This document shows, in pieces, positions 35,709-43,647 of a stretch of DNA of 64,000 bases. Numbering within the stretch: the first letter of the stretch is position 1; the number at the start of each line of letters is the position of its first letter. The notes under the pieces were generated by a model, which saw only the letters and a program-made list of their open reading frames with translations, was not told the origin of the DNA and did not search any database. The translations under genes and the position numbers were made by a program. This stretch comes from an uncultured Eubacteriales bacterium (GTDB lineage Bacteria > Bacillota > Clostridia > Oscillospirales > CAG-272), in assembly GCA_934476315.1 (NCBI GenBank), contig CAKSNQ010000002.1, positions 1 to 64,000 on the forward strand, read 5' to 3'.

Positions 35709-36923
35709 ATGGCATACACAGCAGCGTCCCGTAGTTGGTTCGCGGTGTTCAACAACCCCGCAGATCACGGATATCCCGGCGAACCGAACGAGGTGTGCAA
35801 CCGTCTCATGACAGAGTGGTGCATCACAGACAGCCGCGTGGGAGCGTGGGCATATTGCGTCAAGCATTACATGGGGTGCTTTCCGGTCTATGACGAGGAA
35901 AACGACCCGGAGCACAAAAGCCCTATCAGCTTCCGCCCGGCTGTTACAGAGGAAGAAAAAGCGCAGGTCCCGCCCGACCTTCACCATATTCACATGGTGC
36001 TGGAGGACGATAAACCCATGGGCTTTTCGGTGGTGCGTAAGACTTACGCCATCGGGTCACATTTTGAACCGACCCGCGGCACCCGTAAAGACGCCGAGGA
36101 CTACATATCCAAAACGGGAAAATATGACGAATCAAAGAACCGGGAGCTGGGACTCCCGTGGGAGGAGGTGTTGTTTGTCGCCCGCCGGGGCGAAATCAGC
36201 GGACGCCAGGGGCAACAGAACCAGCTGGAGCAAATCAAATCCTTGGTAGACTCCGGCATGACCCCGATGCAGATTTTACGCAAGGACGTGCGACTGTACC
36301 GCTTTGAATCGGAGATCAAAAAAATCTACTTTGACAAGCGCGTGCAGGAAACCCCGATGATGCGGGAGGTGCGGGTCTACTGGCATACCGGAGGATCCGG
36401 TTCGGGTAAATCCTTTTACCGGAATCACGTCAATGAGGTCTACGGTGAAGAAAATGTGTTTTATCTTACCACCTACAACAAGGACCGCATGTGGGACGGC
36501 TACGTCGGACAACAGGCGCTTTGGATGGAGGACTTTAAGGGAGGCATCCCGTTCGGCGACCTCCTCCGGTACCTGGATGTGTATAAAGCGACCCTCCCCG
36601 CCCGGTATACCAACGGTGTCGCCGTGTGGAAGCAGGTGGACATCACGTCGGTTTACACCCCACAGGGGGTATACCGCAAAATGGTGTCCTCCTCCGAGGA
36701 GGGGACCGATACCGTCAAACAGCTCTTACGCCGCATCACGCAGGTCGTATATCACTATGTCGAGATCGACAAGGACGGCAACAAGCAATATCTGTTCGAG
36801 TTCTTCCCCCCGGGGATGACGATGGAGCAGATGGCAAGCACCGTCAAAAACAAAAAGGCGGCACAGCTTCACGAGAGCGCCAGCTTCACCGAGCTTGGCG
36901 CGGAAGATGAGTTGCCGTTCTGA
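35709..36923 (+). CDS. rep: CRESS-type replication initiator: HUH endonuclease + SF3 helicase
   Basis: The 404 aa Rep shows rolling-circle motif I (WFAVFNNP, residues 9-16), motif II with His93-x-His95 (LHHIHMVLE) and motif III with Tyr132 and Lys135 (YISKTGKY). The helicase part has Walker A GGSGSGKS (Lys234) and Walker B ALWMEDFKG (Glu274-Asp275); where virus Reps have a motif C Asn, here the sequence reads DITSVYTP. This order is the one of circovirus, geminivirus and bacterial pCRESS plasmid Reps. It should nick the TAGTATTAC stem-loop just upstream and unwind the duplex. An ssDNA circle would be the product. Confidence 0.9.
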   Translation: MAYTAASRSWFAVFNNPADHGYPGEPNEVCNRLMTEWCITDSRVGAWAYCVKHYMGCFPVYDEENDPEHKSPISFRPAVTEEEKAQVPPDLHHIHMVLEDDKPMGFSVVRKTYAIGSHFEPTRGTRKDAEDYISKTGKYDESKNRELGLPWEEVLFVARRGEISGRQGQQNQLEQIKSLVDSGMTPMQILRKDVRLYRFESEIKKIYFDKRVQETPMMREVRVYWHTGGSGSGKSFYRNHVNEVYGEENVFYLTTYNKDRMWDGYVGQQALWMEDFKGGIPFGDLLRYLDVYKATLPARYTNGVAVWKQVDITSVYTPQGVYRKMVSSSEEGTDTVKQLLRRITQVVYHYVEIDKDGNKQYLFEFFPPGMTMEQMASTVKNKKAAQLHESASFTELGAEDELPF

Positions 36924-36946
36924 TAGAGAAGAAAGGAATGGGGATT

Positions 36947-38107
36947 ATGGAATCAATTATCGAGAGAAACAAACGAATCGGTGCGGATGCAAAGCGTGCC
37001 GCATTTATGGTGAAGCAACAACAATCATATGAGTTCAAGAAAAAGTATGCTGCAATTCGCGCCCGAGAGTTTGTGCAAATGTGTGACGAACACGACAAAG
37101 AGTATTATGTTTCTGTTGGCGGTTTGGATAGCATTACACTGTTTTTGTTCTTGCACTCTATCGGAATTCGTTGTCCCGGCGTGTCCGCGTCATACCTTGA
37201 AGATCGCGGGAATCAGGCGGTACATAAGACGTTGGGGATTATATCTGTTAGCCCGATTAAACGTGAAAACGGAAAGCCTTGGACAAAATCAGCAGTCATT
37301 CAGGAATTCGGTTTTCCTGTTTTGTCAAAAGAAATCGCCGCAAAAATCGAACTGTTGCAGAATCCAACCGAAAACAATGCAACGGTGAGACATGCGATTA
37401 TCACAGGAAAAACCGGAGCCTACGGCGGTAACCGCAAAAATTCAAGAATGAAGCTATCGCAAAAATGGCTTGAAAAGTTCGGCGGTTATGAAAACGAGAA
37501 TGAAGGCGTGAACTATCAAAAGCCGAACTTCAAAGTTTCCGCAAAATGCTGTTATTACCTGAAAGAACGTCCATGTGAGCTTTGGGCAAAAGAGCATAAC
37601 AGCGTTCCCTTCGTCGGTCTTATGGCTTCCGAGGGCGGACGACGCGCAAGGGCTTTAATGGTGAACGGGTGTAATTATTGGACAGAGGGGACGCAGAGAA
37701 GCGCACCGTTTGCTATCTTCGGAAGGCAAGACATTCTCAGGCTGGCGCTTGAAATGGATGAATACTATCATGCACATTGGCGCGAATTCGGAGAAGCCGA
37801 AATGGATACCATTATTCCGGAAGCATACGGAGCAATAGAAACGGACGAAAACGGAAATCTGTACACCACAAAGGCGCAAAGAACAGGTTGTTCCATGTGC
37901 GGCTTCGGGATTCACCTGGAAAAGCGTCCGAACCGTTTTGACTACCTTTATCAAACAAACCCCAAAGAATGGGATTATCTTATGTTCCGGTGTTGTAAAG
38001 ACGAGGAAGGAAACGCTTTCGGTTGGGCACGCGTCCTTGATTATATTGGTGTTGGCTGGACACCAGAAACCAATCCATTATGTAAAAAAGTGTTTGTAAG
38101 ATCGTGA
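36947..38107 (+). CDS. PAPS reductase/PP-loop family protein (cargo)
   Basis: The 386 aa protein resembles phage- and island-borne PAPS-reductase-like proteins: PP-loop at VSVGGLDSITLF, ARCCYYLKE-like segment (KCCYYLKERPCELW), FVGLMASEGGRRA and a CSMCGFGIH pair that could bind a cluster or zinc. The PP-loop is degenerate: the usual SGGxDS reads VGGLDS. A/T content is higher than its neighbours. Relatives take part in DNA phosphorothioation or other nucleotide chemistry, but no dnd partners are here. ATG at 36947 (AAGGA nine bases upstream) is preferred over 36938. Confidence 0.75.
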   Translation: MESIIERNKRIGADAKRAAFMVKQQQSYEFKKKYAAIRAREFVQMCDEHDKEYYVSVGGLDSITLFLFLHSIGIRCPGVSASYLEDRGNQAVHKTLGIISVSPIKRENGKPWTKSAVIQEFGFPVLSKEIAAKIELLQNPTENNATVRHAIITGKTGAYGGNRKNSRMKLSQKWLEKFGGYENENEGVNYQKPNFKVSAKCCYYLKERPCELWAKEHNSVPFVGLMASEGGRRARALMVNGCNYWTEGTQRSAPFAIFGRQDILRLALEMDEYYHAHWREFGEAEMDTIIPEAYGAIETDENGNLYTTKAQRTGCSMCGFGIHLEKRPNRFDYLYQTNPKEWDYLMFRCCKDEEGNAFGWARVLDYIGVGWTPETNPLCKKVFVRS

Positions 38108-38328
38108 TGACCCTCCGCGAAGCGAATGAAGCCGCCGCGAAGTGCCTGCCGATCGAGCATGGCGGCATCGTATATGTGCGAATCAGCGCGATCGGCTACA
38201 AATACCAAAGGGACGGAATTCGCACCCCGTTCGTCCGGCTTGTGGATCAGTGTGGGCACTGCACCGTAGACGCAAGCCCGGAGAAATGTAAATCGGCAGA
38301 AAGGTTCGAAAATGAAAAAGATAAATGA
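38107..38328 (+). CDS. Small protein of unknown function
   Basis: The 73 aa protein (MTLREANEAAAKCLPIEHGG...) begins within the stop of the PP-loop gene. It contains CGHC and reads like small element-borne regulators that follow such cargo genes, but I do not recognise a family. Confidence 0.6.
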   Translation: MTLREANEAAAKCLPIEHGGIVYVRISAIGYKYQRDGIRTPFVRLVDQCGHCTVDASPEKCKSAERFENEKDK

Positions 38329-38566
38329 AAAACGCTGTCCTGCCTATTGCGGAATCACTTGTGTAAACGGGTACTGCCCGAACGCGCTGGACGATATGGA
38401 CAGGCATTCCGACACCGACGAATACGCCTGTTACCATCTGGATAAAAAGCTGTCTTGTAAAGATTGCGGATATTACCGCGGGTGCGAGGACTGCTGTTTT
38501 TCCGGAACCGACCTGTGCATAAAAAACAAATTTTCCAAAACAGAAAGGAATCAAAAGAATGAATAG
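38312..38566 (+). CDS. Cysteine-rich small protein
   Basis: The 84 aa protein has twelve cysteines in clusters (CPAYCGITCVNGYC, SCKDCGYYRGCEDC), suggesting bound zinc or iron-sulphur. It overlaps both neighbours by a few bases, so it is translated with them. Function unknown. Confidence 0.65.
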   Translation: MKKINEKRCPAYCGITCVNGYCPNALDDMDRHSDTDEYACYHLDKKLSCKDCGYYRGCEDCCFSGTDLCIKNKFSKTERNQKNE

Positions 38567-39176
38567 TGAATTCATCGACAGTATCAAAGATATCCTGATG
38601 CCCGACGAATCTGCCGCCGCGACCTTACATGAGATTGAAAAAGCAATCACCGAAGCGGAACGCCTCAGTTTCGAGGGCAAAAAGCCCGGCGATCGTTTCG
38701 TATATCGCGGAATCGAATGGGTTATCCTCGGTCGGGAACAGGGCGGCGTTCTCTGTGTAACGGCGGAACCCATTGAAAGGATGATGTTTGACGAAGATGA
38801 CAGAAACAACTGGACAGTGTCGTCTTTGAGAAGATATCTGAACTCCACATTCCTTGCGAAACTTGACAAGAATGTCCTTTGTAAATTTGTTTCCGGTCTG
38901 GTTGCAGACAACGGGGATAAAATGTACGGGACAACAGACGATTATGTGGGGTTGTTATCCTGTGATCTGTGCCGTAAATACAGAGATGTTATCCCTCATT
39001 ACAAAACCTGGATCTGGACTTGCACTCCCTGGGTTTGTGACCCGATTGGCGCCTATGGTGTGCGCGGTGTCGGTTTGTCTGGAGGGCTGGGCAACAGCGT
39101 AGCCAGCATTGCCCACGACGTCGTCCCAGCCTGTATATTCGCCGATTCCACAGCGACCGAAGAGAAAGGAGAATAA
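38559..39176 (+). CDS. DUF6273-like protein
   Basis: The 205 aa protein has GDRFVYRGIEWVILG, NNWTVSSLRRYLNSTFL, LLSCDLCRKYRD and a C-terminal VRGVGLSGG...VVPACIF. This pattern fits the DUF6273 group, widespread in Firmicute prophages and elements, with a C-type-lectin-like outline. The role is unknown; surface or substrate binding is a guess. The upstream gene overlaps its start. Confidence 0.65.
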   Translation: MNSEFIDSIKDILMPDESAAATLHEIEKAITEAERLSFEGKKPGDRFVYRGIEWVILGREQGGVLCVTAEPIERMMFDEDDRNNWTVSSLRRYLNSTFLAKLDKNVLCKFVSGLVADNGDKMYGTTDDYVGLLSCDLCRKYRDVIPHYKTWIWTCTPWVCDPIGAYGVRGVGLSGGLGNSVASIAHDVVPACIFADSTATEEKGE

Positions 39177-39179
39177 ACC

Positions 39180-39449
39180 ATGAGTAAAGGTTTGAAGATC
39201 GTAATTATCAACGAGGAGACCGGAGAAGTCCGTCTCACCCGAAACGTTACATCGTTTGTCGCCGCCTATGGAAAGGGCAAAGATAGCCGGAGTATCAGCT
39301 TTTTGGACTGCACAGGCGCGCAAGCGGCAAAGACCATTGTAGCAGTGCAGGAACAGATCGCAAAGCTGTTCCGGAAGCACGCAGGAATGGAAGAAACCGT
39401 TGACGCCATTAACCTGGCAAAGAGCATTTATAAGGACGGCGTGCGATGA
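39180..39449 (+). CDS. Small protein of unknown function
   Basis: The 89 aa protein (MSKGLKIVIINEETGEVRLTRN...) starts three bases after the DUF6273-like gene with GAAAGGAG upstream. It has a short beta part and a helical C-terminus with no motif known to me. It ends the first long operon of the element; a terminator follows at 39522. Confidence 0.65.
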   Translation: MSKGLKIVIINEETGEVRLTRNVTSFVAAYGKGKDSRSISFLDCTGAQAAKTIVAVQEQIAKLFRKHAGMEETVDAINLAKSIYKDGVR

Positions 39450-39521
39450 AAAATGCTCCATCGCGCGTTAACAAAATAACTCAATAATATTAACACTTTA
39501 TATACATCTTTTTTCGAAATC

Positions 39522-39545
39522 GTAGGAAAATCCTACAGTTTTTTT
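39522..39545 (+). terminator. Terminator ending the early operon
   Basis: GTAGGA (39522-39527) and TCCTAC (39531-39536) form a 6 bp stem with AAA loop, followed by a T7 run. Confidence 0.75.
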
Positions 39546-39554
39546 CCGGGAAAG

Positions 39555-39563
39555 TGATATAAT
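39555..39563 (+). promoter_or_regulatory. Extended -10 promoter before the 87 aa gene
   Basis: TGATATAAT (39555-39563) is an extended -10 element. No good -35 is seen. It sits just behind the terminator and about 105 bases before the next ATG. Confidence 0.55.
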
Positions 39564-39670
39564 ATAAGTGTCGGGGATGGACATCAAATCCATACAGCGC
39601 AAGCAATAACAAGAAATTTCAAGAAAAGCAAGGGCAAAACAAAAATAAAATCAGAAAAGGAGAAGAAACA

Positions 39671-39934
39671 ATGAAAGCAAGAGTTGAAGGAGTCTGTGTA
39701 GTTGATAAGGTTAACACCAAAACGGGTGAGATCATGCACATCCGTCAGGCAAACGTAGTGGTTCTTGACGAGCAAAAGGAAGGTTTGAGAGGGAATGGCG
39801 TTGCAGTTCTCAGCTGTAAGTTTGACCCGAGTATTCTGAAAGACAAAGCGGTCTATATGTTCGACACGACCCGTACGAATTACAATGGCAAGGTAAAAAT
39901 CTATGCCGACAGCTTCACCGAAGTCAGGGCATGA
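39671..39934 (+). CDS. Small beta-rich protein, candidate ssDNA-binding protein
   Basis: The 87 aa product alternates short beta strands and turns (RVEGVCVVDKVNTKTGEIM, NVVVLDEQKEG, YNGKVKIYADSF) without helices or a membrane span, consistent with a small OB-like barrel. It is expressed from its own promoter between the replication and export operons, where filamentous phages place their gene V ssDNA-binding protein, which is also 87 aa in Ff. The function is inference from size, composition and place. Confidence 0.6.
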   Translation: MKARVEGVCVVDKVNTKTGEIMHIRQANVVVLDEQKEGLRGNGVAVLSCKFDPSILKDKAVYMFDTTRTNYNGKVKIYADSFTEVRA

Positions 39935-40088
39935 GCCCCGACCGCAAGCGAAACCGACCATAGATGTCCGGTGTCCGACATGTCACAAGTTCCTGTGCCG
40001 CTACATAGACGAAGGCGGCGAGGAAAAGCCGACCCTGCTGTTATGGTGTAAACGATGCCGGGCGCAGGTCACAGTCAAAATTAAATAA
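39903..40088 (+). CDS. Small zinc-ribbon protein
   Basis: The 61 aa protein has VRCPTCHKFLC and LLWCKRCRAQV, two CxxC pairs that form a zinc ribbon like phage Com proteins. It overlaps the preceding gene by 32 bases in another frame, so it is probably translationally coupled. Function unknown. Confidence 0.6.
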   Translation: MPTASPKSGHEPRPQAKPTIDVRCPTCHKFLCRYIDEGGEEKPTLLLWCKRCRAQVTVKIK

Positions 40089-40172
40089 CAAAAACAAACA
40101 GAGCCTTTGAGCCGAAATTATAGCCCCCGCGCCGCGGGGACCTGTAACCACGCCCAAAGGCTTTGTTTTTGT
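40088..40172 (+). terminator. Long structured terminator-like hairpin
   Basis: ACAAAAACAAA...AGCCTTTG (40088-40109) pairs with CAAAGGCTTTGTTTTTGT (40155-40172), closing an 80-base hairpin that has an inner GC-rich part (about 40122-40140). The right arm ends in a T run. Confidence 0.65.
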
Positions 40173-40252
40173 ATTCATGAAAGGCGGTGATTCCGTTGAT
40201 TGCCTGAAATCAGATCCCCGATCAGAAGTCAATTCAGAGAAAGGAGGAACAC

Positions 40253-40729
40253 ATGAAAATATTCAAAACGCGCGATGGGAAAGAGTTTCGCAAGTACACT
40301 CCCGCCGAGAAAGCGAAGTATTTCGCCGAAAAGCTCAAACGGGACAACGGGCACAGACTCCGCAAGACGCAGGTTGCGTATTATTCCGGCTACCTGAAAG
40401 CCCGGCGCGACAGCGCCGACGCCTACAACTACAACGTAGCCAAGAGAAGCGGCACCCTGGAGCAGTATTATGCGAAGCGCCGGGCGCGGAGCCTTGCCGA
40501 GCAGGAGGCGCGCAGGAAGCACCAGCACCGCGAGATCGGTCCGGGAGTCAGCTTTGATGTTGACGACTTCTTCAACGCCGCCTTAAAGAGGACTTACGGC
40601 GACGACTATATCCCGGTCAAAACGGGAGAGCGTTCTCGTCCGGGAGGACCCGCCAGGAGCTTTGATGTCGATGAATTTTTCAATGACGCCTTAAAGAAAT
40701 CTATGGGCGACGCCTATATCCCGGTATGA
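40253..40729 (+). CDS. Basic protein with an internal 23-residue duplication
   Basis: The 158 aa protein is basic and helical at the N-terminus (YTPAEKAKYFAEKLKRDNGH) and ends with two copies of a motif SFDVDxFFNxALK..xGDxYIPV separated by 13 residues. AAGGAGG precedes the ATG. A third, decayed copy of the DNA unit is seen just after the stop (40750-40790). Function unknown; the double acidic-aromatic tail could bind a partner. Confidence 0.65.
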   Translation: MKIFKTRDGKEFRKYTPAEKAKYFAEKLKRDNGHRLRKTQVAYYSGYLKARRDSADAYNYNVAKRSGTLEQYYAKRRARSLAEQEARRKHQHREIGPGVSFDVDDFFNAALKRTYGDDYIPVKTGERSRPGGPARSFDVDEFFNDALKKSMGDAYIPV

Positions 40730-40807
40730 GCGGAAAACCGTTTGTGACCGGGGAGGACCCGGCAAGAGCCTTGATGAAATTCAGCAAAGCGGAAAGGAGG
40801 AATCGAA

Positions 40808-41107
40808 ATGGGTCTTTTCGGAATCGGAAAGCGCAAGGACAACATGGATTTTTATGTGAACTCGCGTAAGAATCTGTTGCAGGACCTCGCAAACGATGAT
40901 TACCAGCGCTGTGTTACATCCCTGACCAGCGGTCGGCAGGTCCGACGAGACGGAAGTCTCGGACGTAAGCTGAACCGCGAGGAGCAGGGGCACTGCACCG
41001 GCTTCATCAAAGGATGGAACGCCCTCCAGAAGAAACTACTCGCCGAGCAAGCGAGAAAGGAAGCGATGGAGTCCCGGGAAAGAAATTACCGTATGCGCAG
41101 GTATTAA
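40808..41107 (+). CDS. Small basic protein of unknown function
   Basis: The 99 aa product (MGLFGIGKRKDNMDFYVNSRK...) is helical, basic, with no membrane span. AAAGGAGG precedes the ATG by seven bases. Not recognised. Confidence 0.65.
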   Translation: MGLFGIGKRKDNMDFYVNSRKNLLQDLANDDYQRCVTSLTSGRQVRRDGSLGRKLNREEQGHCTGFIKGWNALQKKLLAEQARKEAMESRERNYRMRRY

Positions 41108-41122
41108 GAGCGCGGAATCTTT

Positions 41123-41665
41123 TTGGAATCCCGCGAAAAACAATTCAGAAACGAGGTGATCGCCACGTCAGCGAAAAAGCAAAAGCGCGGCGCGAAGCCG
41201 TCGCAGACACAGAAAAAGCCCTCTCCCCGTCGGGGCGAGAGGACACCGAACGTTCCGCCTGGCAGAGTCCCCACGGGGCGAACGCTCAAAACACAGGATA
41301 ATTACTTAGCGAACAGCCGCACAGACTCCAAGAAAAATCGGACGGTCGTCGTAATAGAAAACGACGGTCGTGATAATCTGGCAGTGGTCCCACTGTCTTC
41401 CCGACCCGGCTCTCATCGCACGCAGATGAAGAACTATCAGCAAGGAAAGTCCTATTTCAAGCATTTTGTCGAAATTGAAGATGACTCCGGTCGACCGATC
41501 AGAGTGAACGAAAAATTCCGGGCAAATCACAAGAATCAGGACGTTTCCCCGGAGGATGTTAAAAAAATCAGAAGTAAAGTGTTTTTACATTCAAAGCCGT
41601 CATTGGATAATCGGAACAAAATGGAACGATTTCACAAAAGAAAAAACCCTCAAGACAAGTCCTGA
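41123..41665 (+). CDS. Basic protein, possibly of the SH3-barrel MazF/PemK type
   Basis: Residues about 70-175 (RTVVVIENDGRDNLAVVPLSS, RANHKNQDVSPEDVKKI) have the strand pattern of MazF/PemK-like small barrels, but no antitoxin gene is adjacent and the catalytic residues are not certain. The first 60 residues are lysine-rich. The start is unsure: TTG at 41123 or GTG at 41157. A structured region follows its stop. Confidence 0.55.
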   Translation: MESREKQFRNEVIATSAKKQKRGAKPSQTQKKPSPRRGERTPNVPPGRVPTGRTLKTQDNYLANSRTDSKKNRTVVVIENDGRDNLAVVPLSSRPGSHRTQMKNYQQGKSYFKHFVEIEDDSGRPIRVNEKFRANHKNQDVSPEDVKKIRSKVFLHSKPSLDNRNKMERFHKRKNPQDKS

Positions 41666-41741
41666 GGGTTGTCCCTGAGATTAAACCACCCAGGGCACTT
41701 CCGGCTTTACCGGTGGGTGCAAACAGAAATAATCTGTTTGC
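41644..41741 (+). other. Structured leader before the export operon
   Basis: Two clear hairpins are packed in 100 bases: ACCCTCA with TGAGGGT (about 41645-41668) and GCAAACAG (41719-41726) with CTGTTTGC (41734-41741), with CCCTG/CAGGG and CCGG pairs between. No gene is seen to 41831. It could be a terminator, a regulatory RNA or a packaging hairpin. Confidence 0.5.
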
Positions 41742-41831
41742 CTGTTCGCATTATATCCTATCAGAACTTATTTGTCAACCCCCAAAATCAAAAAAACAAA
41801 AATTTTTTCAAAAAGAAAAGGAGAAAAAAAT

Positions 41832-42407
41832 ATGTACAAGAGCAATTACAGCACATTCGGCAAGATTGCCGCTATCATCCTCGCCGCACTGGCGATCATC
41901 CTCGCCCTGTCCTGGATCGGAAACAAGTCGGACGGTTTCAAGGAAATGAACCCCACCAAGTGGGAGTACGTCGCCCGCAACGAAAAGAACCTCATCAAAG
42001 TAGAAAACATTGCCAAGCCGGAATACGACGAAGGCATGGGCTTTTCCGTGACGGTCGATGATTACGGCGTTGTCCGCATCGACGGCACGAACATGTCCGA
42101 GACCGCCGCCGAGGTCAAGCTCGGCAAGGTCACGCTTCCCAAGGGTACCTACACCTGCACCACCGGCAAGGACGGCAAGGGCGACACCAACCGCTTCAGT
42201 GCCAACATCTACGGTCGCGCCCTCGTCTCCGGCGTGCCTGCGGGCGACCCGTTCTACGCGGATTTCGGCGGCGTTCTGACGCTCTCCGAGGACACCGAGA
42301 TCGAGCTTTGCATCTCCATTCCCGCAGGTGCGAAATTCACGGGCGGCTATAAGCTGTACCCCGCAATCGTCCCGGGTACCGAGGCAGTGAGCTTCTTCGG
42401 CAAGTAA
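41832..42407 (+). CDS. N-terminally anchored exported protein
   Basis: The 191 aa protein has a membrane anchor or uncleaved signal (FGKIAAIILAALAIILALSWI) and an all-beta extracellular domain (EYDEGMGFSVTVDDYGVVRIDG, ...FSANIYGRAL). AAGGAG stands before the ATG at 41832. It opens the export operon and a GC hairpin follows its stop, which would favour a high expression level relative to later genes. The family is unknown to me. Confidence 0.7.
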   Translation: MYKSNYSTFGKIAAIILAALAIILALSWIGNKSDGFKEMNPTKWEYVARNEKNLIKVENIAKPEYDEGMGFSVTVDDYGVVRIDGTNMSETAAEVKLGKVTLPKGTYTCTTGKDGKGDTNRFSANIYGRALVSGVPAGDPFYADFGGVLTLSEDTEIELCISIPAGAKFTGGYKLYPAIVPGTEAVSFFGK

Positions 42408-42433
42408 TCCGAACCGAAACGGACAAGCAATCT

Positions 42434-42454
42434 CCCCCGGAGTCATTCCGGGGG
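42434..42454 (+). terminator. GC hairpin between first and second export genes
   Basis: CCCCCGG (42434-42440) pairs with CCGGGGG (42448-42454) directly before the Shine-Dalgarno site of the next gene. There is no U-tract, so attenuation or mRNA end protection is more likely than full termination. Confidence 0.55.
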
Positions 42455-42471
42455 AATGAAAGGAGAAAAAC

Positions 42472-43632
42472 ATGAATAACAAAAAGATTCGGACAGTCTG
42501 TATCGCGGTCGCCGCGCTGATGCTCGGCGCGATGGCGCTGGGCGCGTTGTCGTCGCTTTTGCACCGCGACCCGTCCGTCGTCCTGCCCGACTCCAAGCAG
42601 GAGATCCCTGCCGATCCGGAAGCGCCGGGCGATACCTCCGCGACCATTCACGAGAGGTATTCTTTTGTCGTCGGGACGCCGAGCGAGCAGAACTATCTGA
42701 CCGCGGATTCATCGGCATACAACGAAAAGACCAGCGTCCGTTATGCCGACAAAGCCAAGAGCTTTGTCTACAAGTATTCGCTCAAAGCCTCCGGAGGGAT
42801 TCGTCAGATCACCTGGACGTCCGATTTGCACGGACAAGTGCTGCTGGAGGTTTCCACCGACGGCAAGACCTGGGCGGAGGTTTACCGCTATGAGGGTAGC
42901 GCGTCGGACCATGGACTGACGAGAATCAAGCGTGCCTTTGACCTGACCAAGTTGATCGACACCGAGACTGTCCGTACCATCTGGCTCCGCATCAGCGACA
43001 GCTACACGGAATCGGGCTTCGGCGGTGCGATATCGGCAAATGAATGGGTCGTCCTGGATGTCGCGTATACGCGCGACGGACAGGAGCTCACCCCCGAGAA
43101 CTTCCCCATCGTCGTGTGTGAGTGCGACGACCTGACCGGCTTTTCGGGACACCCGCTGAACGTCGAAACCGGTCATTCCCTCACGGGCGGCGTCTCAATC
43201 GGCGGAACGATCAGCGGCGCGTTTGCGACCTCCGGGGATGCATATCTGATGCAGTATATCTCCGACGAAACCAAGGACGTGAGCAGCATGCGGTATTTCA
43301 ACTTCTACCTGTACGTGTCGGACGCTTCGAAGCTCAACGGCACGGACTTTGCGCTGGAGCTCGGCTCCGCGGAAGGAGTAGACCATTGCGAGAGCGAGGG
43401 ACGCTTTGTGTTCAGCAACCTGCACGACGGCTGGAACCTCATGCAGATTCCGCTCTCGGCGCTGGTAGCAACGCAGAACGACAGCGCCACCTGTGAGTCC
43501 GAGACCTGCCGGGATGGTCTGAATCCCTCGGCATGGAAGCGCTTCCGACTGTTCAGCCGGAACGCCATGGACGCAGGCGACGGACTCACGATCCTGATTG
43601 ACCATGTGGGATTTTCGGATGTTTTGTATTAA
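42472..43632 (+). CDS. Secreted two-domain beta protein
   Basis: The 386 aa protein has a signal peptide or anchor (IRTVCIAVAALMLGAMALGALSS, residues 6-28), then two beta-sandwich-like domains: about 60-205 (SYTESGFGGAI..) and about 215-386 with FNFYLYVSDASKLNGTDFALEL and DGWNLMQIPLSAL, which resembles carbohydrate-binding jelly rolls. It may be a receptor or wall-binding structural protein of the element. AAAGGAG precedes the ATG. Confidence 0.7.
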   Translation: MNNKKIRTVCIAVAALMLGAMALGALSSLLHRDPSVVLPDSKQEIPADPEAPGDTSATIHERYSFVVGTPSEQNYLTADSSAYNEKTSVRYADKAKSFVYKYSLKASGGIRQITWTSDLHGQVLLEVSTDGKTWAEVYRYEGSASDHGLTRIKRAFDLTKLIDTETVRTIWLRISDSYTESGFGGAISANEWVVLDVAYTRDGQELTPENFPIVVCECDDLTGFSGHPLNVETGHSLTGGVSIGGTISGAFATSGDAYLMQYISDETKDVSSMRYFNFYLYVSDASKLNGTDFALELGSAEGVDHCESEGRFVFSNLHDGWNLMQIPLSALVATQNDSATCESETCRDGLNPSAWKRFRLFSRNAMDAGDGLTILIDHVGFSDVLY

Positions 43633-43647
43633 GAGAGGAGTAAGAAA

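Noticed and set aside
40726..40869. 47-codon frame starting in the stop of the 158 aa gene
   Set aside because: It overlaps the well-supported gene at 40808 and mainly translates the decayed repeat copy.
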